63,060 bases of DNA from Acholeplasmatales bacterium (GCA_900767915.1 CAAGAX010000033.1:1-63060); one strand, 5' to 3'; counted from the first letter of the stretch, positions 35,018 through 45,132 are shown. Notes: generated by a model not told the origin, from the letters alone. Numbers and translations: made by a program.

Positions 35018-35852
35018 ATTCGTAATATGCTACATATTTAGTAACATTTTTTATTACTTCACCATCAATTTGTAAGGCACAAGGTCTATCAAATTGGACT
35101 TCAATTTTTTTACCCTTAAAGGAATTCACTAATTTTTTCTTTTTGGATAATTTACCAGAAAATATTAATCTAAATGACCATAAAGCTCTTAGCCTACTTT
35201 TACTAAACATTACTATTAGGCTTAATTTATTAGATAATCTATCTTGTTCTGGAGCTACCATCATTCCACCACCATAAAATCTACCATTCATTCCAGCAGC
35301 TAGCCATACGTTTTTATAGCTTTTAGTAACACCATCAACTGTTACCTTGGCGTTATAGGTTTTAAATTTTCCTAATAAAAGCTTTAAGGCTATAATTGTA
35401 TAATTTATTTTTTTTCTTTTCTTTTCCTTTAAAATGTCTGCTTCCTCACAAACTGCACCATCTATTCCATACCCAATACCATTAATAAAATAATAATCTT
35501 TGTCATTAACGATGACGTGAGGTAGATTTTTTAGATATTTATTAATTAGTACTTCCTTTTTATTAGCGCTTATATCATTCATGAAATCATTTCCTGATCC
35601 ACCTTGATATAAATAAATAGAATTAGGTATTTTATATTTTTGGTAGCTAGATGCGAAAATAGAAAGAGTACCATCTCCACCTAAAATTGTTATTATATCA
35701 GAATTATTTATATTAGAAAATAAATCATCTAGGCTTATTTTAGTAATATCCAATATATTATAGTTATAATCAGGATGTAGTTTTTCAATTTCAGTAATAG
35801 TATTTTTAGATTTGAAATTATTAGCTAAGGGATTGTATAATAGATAATTCAT
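35016..35852 (-). CDS. Diacylglycerol/lipid kinase family protein
   Basis: 278 residues of the DAGK catalytic family. The N-terminal NPLA start and the GGDGT loop (ILGGDGTLS) bind ATP. YQGGSGNDF is the second conserved block, and AAGMNGRFYGGGMMVAP with DGE near the C-terminus complete the pattern. It likely phosphorylates diacylglycerol or undecaprenol at the membrane face. Its start overlaps the plsC-like stop (TAATG), so the two form a phospholipid operon. Confidence 0.88.
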   Translation of the reverse strand: MNYLLYNPLANNFKSKNTITEIEKLHPDYNYNILDITKISLDDLFSNINNSDIITILGGDGTLSIFASSYQKYKIPNSIYLYQGGSGNDFMNDISANKKEVLINKYLKNLPHVIVNDKDYYFINGIGYGIDGAVCEEADILKEKKRKKINYTIIALKLLLGKFKTYNAKVTVDGVTKSYKNVWLAAGMNGRFYGGGMMVAPEQDRLSNKLSLIVMFSKSRLRALWSFRLIFSGKLSKKKKLVNSFKGKKIEVQFDRPCALQIDGEVIKNVTKYVAYYE

Positions 35853-36670
35853 TATTTTAACTCCTTTAAAGCTTTTAATGTTTCTTCTCTAATTTTTTCA
35901 GCAAGATCATTAGTATTAATATCCTTATATTCATCATATTCATAAACCTTAACAACCTTTAGTGTTACTCTTGTAGGCTTTATAATATGATTCTTTTTAA
36001 TTTTCTCAGTATTTTTAATTGCTAATACTACAATAGGCTTTTTTGTTTTATAGGCCATTTTAAAAGAACCAGCATGATATGGTAATAAATCATTTAAATT
36101 ATGGTTTCTTGTACCTTCAGGACAAATATAAACACTAGCCTCATCATGTCTCATATATTCAATTCCCTTTACTAAGGCTTTAGCAGCTTGAAAATCATCA
36201 CTTCTATCAATATGAATAAATCCAGCTTGATGAAAAAGATGACCTGTAATTGGTCTATTTAAATATTCTATTTTTGTAACAACAGATAATGGCTTAGATT
36301 TTACATATCTTAAAACTACCATTGCATCATATCCTGATATATGATTTGATACATATAGGGCATGCTTTAGAGGAAGCTTATCTTTACCTATTACATTTAC
36401 TCTAACATTCATTAGATATAAAACAGTAGAAGCTGTTTCTCTAACTATAAATGAGTAGAATTTAGGAATTTTCTTTACTTCATTTTTATTACCTACTATT
36501 AAGGAAAGAATTAATAGTAATAAGGCATATATTGCAATGATAATTAATAGTGATCCTTCTATTAATAAAAGAAGAATTAAATAATTATACCAATTAAATT
36601 GTCCTATTAGAAAAAAAATTGATATACCAGATATAATACCTAGTATAGTAAATACAATAAGTAAAATCAT
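35852..36670 (-). CDS. plsC: 1-acyl-sn-glycerol-3-phosphate acyltransferase (PlsC family)
   Basis: 272 residues. Two N-terminal hydrophobic segments (about 1-27, 29-60) anchor it. Acyltransferase motifs are NHISGYDA (NHx4D), HIDRSD, and YICPEGTRNHN (EGTR), followed by FKMAYKTKKPIV. It makes phosphatidic acid from lysophosphatidic acid and acyl donor. It is coupled to the lipid kinase downstream. It is divergent from typA across a 250-bp AT-rich spacer. Confidence 0.9.
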   Translation of the reverse strand: MILLIVFTILGIISGISIFFLIGQFNWYNYLILLLLIEGSLLIIIAIYALLLLILSLIVGNKNEVKKIPKFYSFIVRETASTVLYLMNVRVNVIGKDKLPLKHALYVSNHISGYDAMVVLRYVKSKPLSVVTKIEYLNRPITGHLFHQAGFIHIDRSDDFQAAKALVKGIEYMRHDEASVYICPEGTRNHNLNDLLPYHAGSFKMAYKTKKPIVVLAIKNTEKIKKNHIIKPTRVTLKVVKVYEYDEYKDINTNDLAEKIREETLKALKELK

Positions 36671-36922
36671 AACTTCACCACCATAAAAGATAGAAACATT
36701 ATACTATTTTTTTAAAAATAAAGCAAATTTCTTTTCTTTTTTTTAAAAAAAAGCATTTTAATTAGATTAGAATTTAGTGAAAATATATGAAAAGAGATAA
36801 CTATAATTAATTTTTATAGTAATATAATATAACTTTTTTAAAATAATAACGTTTTCTTAATATATTTTATATATTATTTTGTTATAATATTTATGTTTTG
36901 AAAAAATAGATAGGGTGATTTT

Positions 36923-38755
36923 ATGGATATTAGAAATGTTGCGATTATAGCCCATGTTGACCATGGTAAAACTACATTAGTAGATAAGCTTTTAAGAAGC
37001 TCTCATACTTTTAGAGATAATCAGGTTGTACAAGAAAGAGTAATGGACTCTAATGCTTTAGAGCGTGAAAGAGGAATTACTATTTTAGCTAAGAATACAG
37101 CAATTACATATAAAGATACAAAAATTAATATATTAGATACACCAGGACATGCTGACTTCTCAGGTGAGGTAGAAAGAATCATGAAGATGGTTGATGGCGT
37201 AGTTTTAGTTGTAGATGCCTATGAAGGAACAATGCCTCAAACAAGATTCGTTTTAAAAAAAGCATTCGAAGCTCATTTAAAGCCTATTGTTGTTATAAAT
37301 AAGGTTGACAAGCCAAGTGCTAGACCACTTGAGGTTATTGATGAGGTATTAGAGCTATTTATTGATTTAGGCTGTGATGAGGATGAATTAGACTTCCCTG
37401 TTTGCTTTGCATCAGCTGTAAATAACACATGCTCATTAGATTCAGATCCATCTACACAAAAGCCTGGTATGGAGCCTCTTTTAGATATGATTATTGATCA
37501 AATTCCAGCTCCAAAAATGGATAAGGATGCACCTCTTCAACTTCAACCAGCTTTATTAGATTATACTGATTTTGTTGGACGTATTGGTATAGGTAGAATT
37601 ACACGTGGTACTATTAAGTCTGGTGAGGTTGTTTCTTGTTGTAGACTTGATGGATCAATTAAGAGCTTTAGAGTTCAAAAGCTATATGGCTTTTTAGGAT
37701 TAGATAGAATTGAAATAAAAGAAGGATATGCAGGTGATATCGTTGCAGTATCTGGACTTGGTGATATTTCAGTTGGAGAAACTATTTGTACTCAAGGTAA
37801 GGAAGAGCCTTTAGAGAAAATTCATATTTCTGAACCAACAGTACAAATGACTTTTGGTACTAATTCATCTCCATTTTGTGGTAGAGATGGTAAATTGGTT
37901 ACTGCTACAAAGATTGAAGAGCGTTTATTTAGAGAAGTACAAAAGGATGTATCTTTAAGAGTTAATCGTGTTCCTTTAGCAGAGGAATGGATTGTTTCTG
38001 GTCGTGGTGAATTACATTTAGGTATTTTAATTGAAACAATGCGTAGAGAGGGATATGAATTCCAGGTTTCTCGTCCTCATGTAATTATGAAGGAAATTGA
38101 TGGCGTTTTATGTGAGCCTTATGAATATACTGTAATTGATTTACCTAATGAATATGCTGGTAATATTATTGAAATGCTTGGTAATCGTCATGGTATGCTT
38201 GAAACTATGACTAATACTGAAACTCAAACTCGTCTAATTTATAATATTCCATCTCGAGGTTTAATTGGTTTTAATACTGATTTTATGACATTGACTAAAG
38301 GATATGGTATTATTAATCATAGCTTCTTAGACTATAGGCCAATGGAAAGTGTTTCAGTTGGTGAAAGAACTACAGGCGTTTTAGTTTCAATGGCAGAGGG
38401 CCAATCTACTGCTTATTCAATTGGTGCTTTAGAGGATAGAGGTAGTATGTTCATTTCTCCAGGTGAGGATATTTATGAAGGTATGATTGTTGGCGAAGCT
38501 AACAAGGATATGGATTTAGCTGTTAACGTAGTTAAAGCTAAACAACAAACAAATACTCGTTCATCTAATAAGGATATGACAGTAGTATTAAAGAAGCCAA
38601 GAGTTTTAACTCTTGAGAATTGTCTTGAATTTATTAATGAGGATGAGCTTGTTGAAATCACTCCTAAGCATATTCGATTAAGAAAGAAAATTCTTGATAC
38701 AGTAGAACGTAAAAAATATGATGCAAAGGTAAGAGCAGAAAAGGAAAATCAATAG
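36923..38755 (+). CDS. typA: Ribosome-associated GTPase TypA/BipA
   Basis: A 610-residue translational GTPase of the EF-G family. G1 is AHVDHGKTTLVDKLL, G2 RGITILAKN, G3 DTPGHADF and G4 NKVDKPSA. EF-G-like domains follow, then the BipA-specific C-terminus with YSIGALEDRGSMFISPGEDIYEGMIVGE. It assists ribosome assembly and translation under stress. A TATAAT at 36883-36888 and AGGGTG precede the ATG. A strong terminator follows at once, and the group II intron is inserted directly after it. Confidence 0.97.
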   Translation: MDIRNVAIIAHVDHGKTTLVDKLLRSSHTFRDNQVVQERVMDSNALERERGITILAKNTAITYKDTKINILDTPGHADFSGEVERIMKMVDGVVLVVDAYEGTMPQTRFVLKKAFEAHLKPIVVINKVDKPSARPLEVIDEVLELFIDLGCDEDELDFPVCFASAVNNTCSLDSDPSTQKPGMEPLLDMIIDQIPAPKMDKDAPLQLQPALLDYTDFVGRIGIGRITRGTIKSGEVVSCCRLDGSIKSFRVQKLYGFLGLDRIEIKEGYAGDIVAVSGLGDISVGETICTQGKEEPLEKIHISEPTVQMTFGTNSSPFCGRDGKLVTATKIEERLFREVQKDVSLRVNRVPLAEEWIVSGRGELHLGILIETMRREGYEFQVSRPHVIMKEIDGVLCEPYEYTVIDLPNEYAGNIIEMLGNRHGMLETMTNTETQTRLIYNIPSRGLIGFNTDFMTLTKGYGIINHSFLDYRPMESVSVGERTTGVLVSMAEGQSTAYSIGALEDRGSMFISPGEDIYEGMIVGEANKDMDLAVNVVKAKQQTNTRSSNKDMTVVLKKPRVLTLENCLEFINEDELVEITPKHIRLRKKILDTVERKKYDAKVRAEKENQ

Positions 38756-38770
38756 GATTTTCCTTTTTTT
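38741..38770 (+). terminator. typA terminator
   Basis: AAGGAAAATC/GATTTTCCTT with a 5-base loop and T-run to 38770. The stem overlaps the last codons of typA. Confidence 0.88.
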
Positions 38771-39944
38771 GTGTGCCGGGCATGACACTAATCCTACTGG
38801 TGAAAGTCCAATCACGGGTATCTAGCCAAGTGTAGTAAACCCCAAGTCGTTAACAGTGATGTTATGGATGAAGAAAAAGGCTAGCAAAATCCTTGAGCCT
38901 ACGCATAGAAACTTGATGAGGCGAAATTCTGGATAAGGTTATATAACAAACTGAAGTCCAAAAGGTAAACGTATAACCAAGACAGTAAATCAAGAGGTTG
39001 TGAGATAAGATTAGTGAATTACCACAGGTGACCTCTCATCAAAGAGATTTCTAGATGTCTTAAAGCGAATATAGTAAACTCTAACGAAAAATGTGAATTG
39101 ATGAGTAGTTAGCTGAGGTCGTAGTATGTGAGAAGCCACTCATAAAAGAACCTAATGTTTATATAGTGCAAATCACTATAACGAACGTTTGAATAATCCG
39201 TAAGATTAGATAGTTTAGAACAATGAAACGTAATCATTGATGATGAAGAGGTCGAGGATGATTTCAAATATATTTACAAATAGAGGAGGAGCAGCAAATG
39301 AGCTTAATTGAAGAAATTTTAAGTGTAGAAAACTTAAATGAGGCTATTAAAAGAGTAAAAGTAAATAAAGGAGCAAGTGGCATTGATAAAATGACAACTG
39401 AGCAATTAGACGCATACTTTTACGAGCATAAAATTAAATCATTAATTCTATAATGAATAAGTCGTATATGCATCAGCCTGTAAGAAGAGTTTATATTCCA
39501 AAATCTAATGCCAAATTAAGACCTTTAGGAATACCAACTGTAGTTGATAGAGTTATTCAACAAGCTATATCACAAAAACTATCGCTAATTTATGGAAATG
39601 TTTTTAGTGATTATTCTTATGGCTTTAGACCTAATAGAGATTGTCACACAGCTATAAATAAGGTATTAGAGTATCTTAATAAAGGATTTGAATGTGTAAT
39701 CGATTTAGATACCTGAAAGTATTTCGACACAGTAAATTACGATAAATTAATCTCAATACTAAAGGAGAAAGTAAATGATAGTCATACACTTTATTTAATC
39801 CGTAAATTCTTACAAGCGGAAATTATGGAAAATGGCGTTGTTATATCATCAACAATAGGAACACCACAAGGTGGACCACTATCCACAATATTATCAAATA
39901 TATATCTTGATAAATTTGATAAGGAGTTGGAAAGAACCTTTTAA
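38771..39944 (+). mobile_element. Group II intron, 3'-truncated, inserted after the typA terminator
   Basis: The element starts with GTGTG, the usual 5' end of group II introns, exactly at the end of the typA terminator T-run. About 527 nt of structured leader RNA (domain I-III region, rich in GGTGAAAGTCC-like group II signatures) precedes the reverse transcriptase gene in domain IV. Sequence recognisable as intron stops near 39936, so the end of the RT gene, domain V and domain VI are absent. The copy cannot splice or move by itself. Insertion behind a terminator hairpin is the habit of IIC introns, but the class is inferred. Confidence 0.82.
39298..39944 (+). pseudogene. Group II intron reverse transcriptase/maturase, broken
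   Basis: The ATG follows GAGGAGG. The opening SLIEEILSVENLNEAIKR and NKGASGIDKMTTEQLDAYF are typical intron RT. A frameshift near 39440-39450 is followed in the next frame by PVRRVYIPKSN, LRPLGIPTVVDRVIQQAI and YGFRPNRDCHTAI. A TGA at 39714-39716 interrupts the conserved D-L-D-x-K-Y-F-D-T-V-N block, and the reading ends after GTPQGGPLSTILSNIYLDKFDKELER. The YADD catalytic box and the maturase domain are missing. At least three lesions are visible. Confidence 0.88.
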
Positions 39945-40035
39945 CGTTTACATTTGTTTTGTTATTTACTTTTGTTTGTATTGAGTATAAAATACAAGAG
40001 TATGCTATTTTCAAATAAGTAAGAGGGAGAGTATT

Positions 40036-40743
40036 ATGAAAAAAAGCTTGATGGGAGTAATTTTATTAATGTTTTTCCTTTGTAGTGGATGTATTCTAAC
40101 TAAGATAGACCAGTCTATTGTGTATCTAGAGGATGATACATTTCATTGTAAAGAAATAACTGCTGATGAAGCTGCAGTAGGAGACATTAAAGGTGAGGAA
40201 AGAAAGAGTTATTATTTCATTCCAGAAAAAATAGCTGATCATACAATTACTCAGCTAGGTTATCCAGGAGTATATTATACTGGTTATGGTGCATTATCGG
40301 CATCTGCAGAGAAAATATATGTTCCATCTACAGTTGAAAAATGCTTTAAGGATTATCTTGAATATGTAAAATATGATGAATTTAGTTTTCTTTATTGTGG
40401 TAAAGTGTTTGATTTAGACCATTTGTGTAGATTTAATAATGATATTTACGTTCCAAAAGAGCAGTATTCTGAATTTGAAGCAATTTTCACAGGAAAAAAA
40501 GAACACCTAAAGATGGCAAATGTTGTCTATGATTATAACTATGAAGGAAAAGAATATTATTATGTAGATTACATTGCATCTGGTAAAAAAATTGTAAATG
40601 TTCCACCAACGCCTTTAAGAGAAGGCTATCAATTTAGTGGTTGGTATAAGAATTTAGAATTAACCATAGAATTTGATTTTGAAAATGATACAGTTATGAT
40701 TGATAAAGATAGTGAATTGCGCCTTTACGCAAAATGGGAATAA
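40036..40743 (+). CDS. Lipoprotein with C-terminal Listeria-Bacteroides (InlB B-type) repeat
   Basis: 235 residues. The signal peptide MKKSLMGVILLMFFLCSGC ends in a lipobox-like Cys19. The middle region is unrecognised. The last 50 residues (PPTPLREGYQFSGWYKNLELT.., ending LRLYAKWE) are one repeat of the Flg_new/Listeria-Bacteroides type found on Bacillota surface proteins. The ribosome site is GAGGGAGA. It lies just past the truncated intron, in an accessory region. Its role is unknown. Confidence 0.8.
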   Translation: MKKSLMGVILLMFFLCSGCILTKIDQSIVYLEDDTFHCKEITADEAAVGDIKGEERKSYYFIPEKIADHTITQLGYPGVYYTGYGALSASAEKIYVPSTVEKCFKDYLEYVKYDEFSFLYCGKVFDLDHLCRFNNDIYVPKEQYSEFEAIFTGKKEHLKMANVVYDYNYEGKEYYYVDYIASGKKIVNVPPTPLREGYQFSGWYKNLELTIEFDFENDTVMIDKDSELRLYAKWE

Positions 40744-40785
40744 GCATACCTAAAATCATTAAAATGAGTGAAGAGAAAATATTTT

Positions 40786-41088
40786 ATGAAAACAATTAAA
40801 AAATTAATATTTTTATTCGTGTTTTTTGTTTTTGCTTCATGTCTATACACAGGAGTAGGTGTATATGCAAAAGATGCTGAGGGAAATCTCTCTTTGCATG
40901 AAAGAACGAAAATTTACAGCACAAATAATAGCGATTATTTTGAAGGAGGCGAGGATTTTAACGATTATAGATTTGCAAGTCCAGCTATAACTGTTTTGAC
41001 ACATGGTTATGGGGGAAATGCCTCTCATTGGAGTAATAATTATTATGGACAATTTGTTTATCAAGAGGAATCGTTAATTACAAAATAG
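40786..41088 (+). pseudogene. Truncated secreted alpha/beta-hydrolase-like protein
   Basis: About 100 residues. A clear signal peptide (KKLIFLFVFFVFASCLYTGVGVYA) precedes a mature part with ITVLTHGYGGNASHW, the HG oxyanion region of a lipase/esterase fold. The frame then stops before any nucleophile elbow. Bases 41100-41215 contain another short reading with aromatic-rich residues (IGWYDQSGRC), possibly from the same or a different gene. It is best read as a gene cut by deletion. Confidence 0.6.
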
Positions 41089-41251
41089 TAATGAAAAGTA
41101 ATGCAGATGATATGTCCCATCATATTACATATTATTATTGGAATTTTATTGGTTGGTATGATCAAAGTGGAAGATGCTTTAGGGTCGAAAACGGAATGAT
41201 TGGTTATAAAGAATAATGCTAATATTTGTTTAGCGTGGAATGGAGAGAATT

Positions 41252-41986
41252 ATGCTTGAATTAAAAAATGTAAGTAAAATATATCAAACGAAGGAAGAAA
41301 AGGTATTTGCGTTAGATTGTATTAATTTATCATTTAAAGATAATGGGCTTGTATTTATTCTAGGACAGTCTGGTTCCGGTAAAACAACTATGTTAAATGT
41401 CTTGGGTGGTATAGATTCTATGACCGAAGGCGAGGTACTTTATGATGGTAATTCTCTTTCTTCCTTATCGCTTGAGGAGTATAGAAGAGATATTATAAGC
41501 TTTGTATTCCAAGAATATAATCTATTACCTAAGCTTAATGTTTACGAAAACTTAGCTTTGGTAATATCTTCAAAAGAAAAAGAAGAAAAAGATAAGCTTG
41601 TTAAGGATATTCTTTCTAAAATTGGTCTTGAAGGCTATGAAAATAGAAGGGTAAATGAGCTATCCGGCGGACAAAAACAAAGAATCGCAATCGGAAGAGC
41701 ATTAGCTAAAAATAGTAAAATATTACTTTGCGATGAGCCCACAGGGAATCTAGATTCTAATACAAGTAAAGATATTATTGAGCTATTAAAGGTAATTTCT
41801 AAAGAAAAATTAGTTATTGTTGTATCTCATAATGAGGAATTGGCTAATAGCTTTGCAGATCGTATTGTACATATAAAAGATGGAAAAGTAGACAATGATG
41901 AAGAAATTCATGATTTAATAGATAATTCGAATCAAGAAATAAAAAAGAATATAATGAGCTTTAAAACTATATTAAATATGGATTAA
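41252..41986 (+). CDS. ABC transporter ATP-binding part (MacB/LolD type), split from its permease
   Basis: About 244 residues. Walker A is GQSGSGKT, the Q-loop is FVFQEYNLLP, the signature is LSGGQKQR, Walker B is ILLCDEPTGNLD and the H-loop is VVSHN. It belongs to the FtsE/LolD/MacB-type ATPases that drive mechanotransmission exporters. The ATG at 41252 follows GGAGAG. The C-terminal tail (IKKNIMSFKTILNM) is the usual lead into a fused permease, and the next frame (from about 41982) continues exactly that way. A one-base loss has probably cut a fused ATPase-permease into two frames. Confidence 0.85.
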   Translation: MLELKNVSKIYQTKEEKVFALDCINLSFKDNGLVFILGQSGSGKTTMLNVLGGIDSMTEGEVLYDGNSLSSLSLEEYRRDIISFVFQEYNLLPKLNVYENLALVISSKEKEEKDKLVKDILSKIGLEGYENRRVNELSGGQKQRIAIGRALAKNSKILLCDEPTGNLDSNTSKDIIELLKVISKEKLVIVVSHNEELANSFADRIVHIKDGKVDNDEEIHDLIDNSNQEIKKNIMSFKTILNMD

Positions 41987-42063
41987 ATAATTTATCTAGT
42001 CATAAGTTTAAAACTGTTATTTCCGCTATTTTACTTGTTTTATCCTTCATTTCTATTGGTTGT

Positions 42064-43668
42064 ATGGCAATATGCTTAACCTATAGTTCTGAATCTATAA
42101 ATTATAAATTAAGTAAAGATGATAAATTTGAATATGTCGTAAGTAATTCAGGATCCCAGGATTTTCCTTCTGCAAATTATGGGTATGAATTAAATGATAT
42201 TAATTCTATTATTGATTCTAAAGTAAAATGTGATGGATATAATATTAATGGTATTATTTATTATGTGATTGAGGGTAATGAAGATATTTTTCATTCCTTT
42301 GATTTCTATTTTAATGAACCACTAAAGGACAATGCTTGTTATATAACAGATTATTATTTATATTTTGTATTGGGAAAAGACCCTGATTATAAAATAAATA
42401 ATTATTCTGATTTATTAGATTTAAAGAATACAAAAGTATATTATAAGGATATTTTTCAATATACTATTGCAGGTATTATAAAAACAGATTATTTAGATTA
42501 TTATAATAGCGATTTAAGTCAAAAAACTATTAAGGAATTTCCCATTGGTCTTAGAGACTCTAGGATATTATCGGATAGAGTTCATTATGAATATAAAGTT
42601 CTATATGGTAATAAAACAACATTTAACTCATTAGAATTGGGCCAAAATTATTTAATTTATGCTAATTCTGGTTTATATACAACTATTTCCTGTGACATGA
42701 AGGATGAAACAAAAGAATTAAATTATATTAGAATTAATTTTAATGAATCTGCATTGAATTATGAATTCTTCACAAACGAAGGTTATTTTGCATCTATATT
42801 TGAAGAATCTGATACAACCAAAAAAGTAACCTTAGCGAATGATGAAATTGTGCTTGGACCAGAATTCTATGAAATGCTTTTCAATGTAAAAATAGATTGG
42901 TTAGATTTATATTATAAATATCATACTGCTATATATAATTCTAATCCTCTTGTCAATGCTATACCGCATTTAGGAGAAACCATATCTTTCACTATAAAGG
43001 ATAACCACAAAATAATTGAGATAAAAAATGTTAAAATTGTTGGTGTAGAAGTAAAATTTGGTGTTAACAACAAATACTTTTATGCGAATAGAAATATGCA
43101 AGGATTAGAAAATATTAATGTTTGTGAAAAAATTGTAAGCAAGGTAGATTGGCAAAATATAGGCAATAAATACAATACAGTTGTTTCCTTAAGAAAGGAT
43201 AATATGCTTTTAAGTGGAGCAAGATTTGACGTAGCTTATAATTATGAGCCATTTATTACCTATATGCTATATTTTTTTATTGGACTTGCGGTTATCTTTG
43301 CATTAATTACAATTATATCTATTATTAATCTAATTATTTATAGAATTAATGATAATAAAAAGGAAATTGGTATATTATATGCTTCTGGATGTAGAAGGAA
43401 GGAAATAATCTTAATGTATATGATTTCTATATTATTCATTGCATTAATAACCCTATCTATTGCAGTTATTGTAATTATTGCGGTTTGTATTGTTACAAAT
43501 AATCTTCTAATAAAGGAAGGAATAGGATATATAGCTTTATTTGCTATGAATTGGCAAACTATATTGCTTTTAGCTTTTACATTCTTATTTACTATATTTA
43601 TGGGTATTATTCCACTATATAATTATTTGAGAAAGAGCCCAATGGATATCATAAGAAAAACATATTAA
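42064..43668 (+). CDS. FtsX-like ABC permease part, downstream half of the split fusion
   Basis: 534 residues from the first ATG, but the coding frame is open from about 41982, adding LNNLSSHKFKTVISAILLVLSFISIG, which completes the first membrane helix. A large extracytoplasmic domain (about 20-400) is followed by three hydrophobic helices (about 402-427, 457-485, 493-517) and the loop ILYASGCRRKEI typical of FtsX/MacB permeases. No ribosome site precedes the ATG at 42064. It could be expressed only by frameshifting or reinitiation, or the gene is inactive. Confidence 0.75.
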   Translation: MAICLTYSSESINYKLSKDDKFEYVVSNSGSQDFPSANYGYELNDINSIIDSKVKCDGYNINGIIYYVIEGNEDIFHSFDFYFNEPLKDNACYITDYYLYFVLGKDPDYKINNYSDLLDLKNTKVYYKDIFQYTIAGIIKTDYLDYYNSDLSQKTIKEFPIGLRDSRILSDRVHYEYKVLYGNKTTFNSLELGQNYLIYANSGLYTTISCDMKDETKELNYIRINFNESALNYEFFTNEGYFASIFEESDTTKKVTLANDEIVLGPEFYEMLFNVKIDWLDLYYKYHTAIYNSNPLVNAIPHLGETISFTIKDNHKIIEIKNVKIVGVEVKFGVNNKYFYANRNMQGLENINVCEKIVSKVDWQNIGNKYNTVVSLRKDNMLLSGARFDVAYNYEPFITYMLYFFIGLAVIFALITIISIINLIIYRINDNKKEIGILYASGCRRKEIILMYMISILFIALITLSIAVIVIIAVCIVTNNLLIKEGIGYIALFAMNWQTILLLAFTFLFTIFMGIIPLYNYLRKSPMDIIRKTY

Positions 43669-43674
43669 TTTGGG

Positions 43675-43706
43675 AAAAGTCGATTTGATTCAAATCGGCT
43701 TTTTTT
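43675..43706 (+). terminator. Terminator of the ABC transporter gene
   Basis: AAAGTCGATTTG pairs with CAAATCGGCTTT (one G-U), 3-base loop, T7. Confidence 0.88.
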
Positions 43707-43868
43707 CTTATATCATTTTAAAAAAAAGACATTATGCTTTAAAATTATATTAAAGAAAACTATTTTAAAAGAGGATAGTCTGAAAATAAAATATTGTTAT
43801 AATCTAATCAAGAGGTAAAAAGGGCGTAGTTCCCCTTACCCTAAATAACCTGTAAAAATTAATATTAA

Positions 43869-44560
43869 GAAGTTAAAAATTCTTTAGTAATGTCTTCTAA
43901 TGTGATTCCATTACTTAATAATGTTTTAATAGATTTAGATAAATCTGATTTTACTAATTTAATTCTAACCTCACTAGGAAATTCAACCTCATTTATATCA
44001 CAATGATTCTAAACTTCTCCAGTTTTGATTCTGTGATATATAGCGACTAAAATCATTCTAGTAATAGTGATGATAGCACGTTTCTTACCACGACGTTTAG
44101 ATATTCTTTCAAATTTATTTGCATAATAAGGATTATTGACATCTTTAACGGAAGCATGTGCAACTTGAACAAGACAAGGCTTCAAATAAACATCAGCTCG
44201 AAAAATTTTAACAGATTTCTTTTTACCAGCTGATTCATTGTTTGTTGGTGTAAGACCTGCCCAAGAACAAAGCTGTCTATCTTTAGACAAATGATTCATA
44301 TCTAGACTAATTTCGGAAATGGTGATTATAGCAGAATTTCTATCTATACCTGGAATACCACATAATAATTCAATGAAAGATTCATATTGTAACAAGAGAA
44401 TTAATCTCTGATTCTAGTTTAGTAATAGATTCTGTGATATAATCAAGATTTCTTGACAACGGAAATACATGTTTTCTGTGCTGTAGTGAAGCTAGAATTT
44501 TTAACATCATTCAGAATTTCTTCATTAGTTGATTTACGGTTCTTTCCAACGCTTACCAAC
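43869..44560 (-). pseudogene. IS110-family transposase, decayed
   Basis: On the minus strand 44009-44395 encodes the C-terminal transposase_20 region: ESFIELLCGIPGIDRNSAIITISEI, LCSWAGLTP, NNESAGKKKS and ITRMILVAIYHRIKTGEV. A TAG at 44009 interrupts the frame, which then continues in frame with a typical tail (NHCDINEVEFPSEVR) to about 43869. Upstream at 44396 a frameshift breaks the link to a preceding helix (ITESITKLESEINSL). The N-terminal DEDD catalytic half is replaced by IS3 sequence. Confidence 0.82.
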
Positions 44561-45132
44561 AATGTTTTATATATTGATGAAACTACCCATCCATTAACTT
44601 ATTCTCCTCAAAAGAGTGATGGTAAAACTAGATATGCATCATATATTTATTATGGACCTAATAATACTAAGGCTAACCTATCTACAATTAAAGATGCAGC
44701 AACTAGAGAAATCTTAGCATATAAAGTTTCAAAGAATTTATATATATATATATATATACTTCGTATTAGATACTGTAAATCAATTGATTCAAGAACATGG
44801 TGATCTTCTAACAAGCAAAACATTAATTCATTCTGATCAAGGCTGTCATTATACATCAATAGCTTATTAAAAACTTAGATATAATTCAATCTATGTCAAG
44901 AATGGAAAATTGTTGGGAGAACGCTCCACAAGAGTCCTTCTTTGGATATATGAAAGATGAATTTAAGATTAAAGAATGTATGGACTTTGATGAATGCGAA
45001 TTAGAAATTGATGATTATATGGATTACTACAACAATTACAGATATCAATGGGATTTAAATAAACGAACTTCGGTTGAATATAGAGTATATCTATTAGAAG
45101 GAGGAATACAACTTCTACAAAAAATAAATTGA
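44545..45132 (+). pseudogene. IS3-family transposase, decayed
   Basis: Reads as an IS3-type DDE transposase: LYIDETTHPLTYSP (first Asp region), KDAATREILAYKVSKN, then a (TA)n run at about 44738-44758 that shifts frame, HSDQGCHYTS (second Asp), a stop and shift near 44866, and finally SMSRMENCWENAPQESFFGYMKDE (Glu) with a YMDYYNNYRYQW tail to 45132. It belongs to a different IS3 subgroup from the remnant at 1280. It abuts or interrupts the IS110 remnant. Confidence 0.82.

Noticed and set aside
39714..39716. TGA read as tryptophan (mycoplasma-type code)
   Set aside because: Intact genes such as rsmE (22530-22532), the MBL gene (12448-12450) and the small gene ending at 25196 stop at TGA, and Trp is encoded by TGG throughout. 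The intron RT also has a frameshift and a deletion, so it is simply broken.
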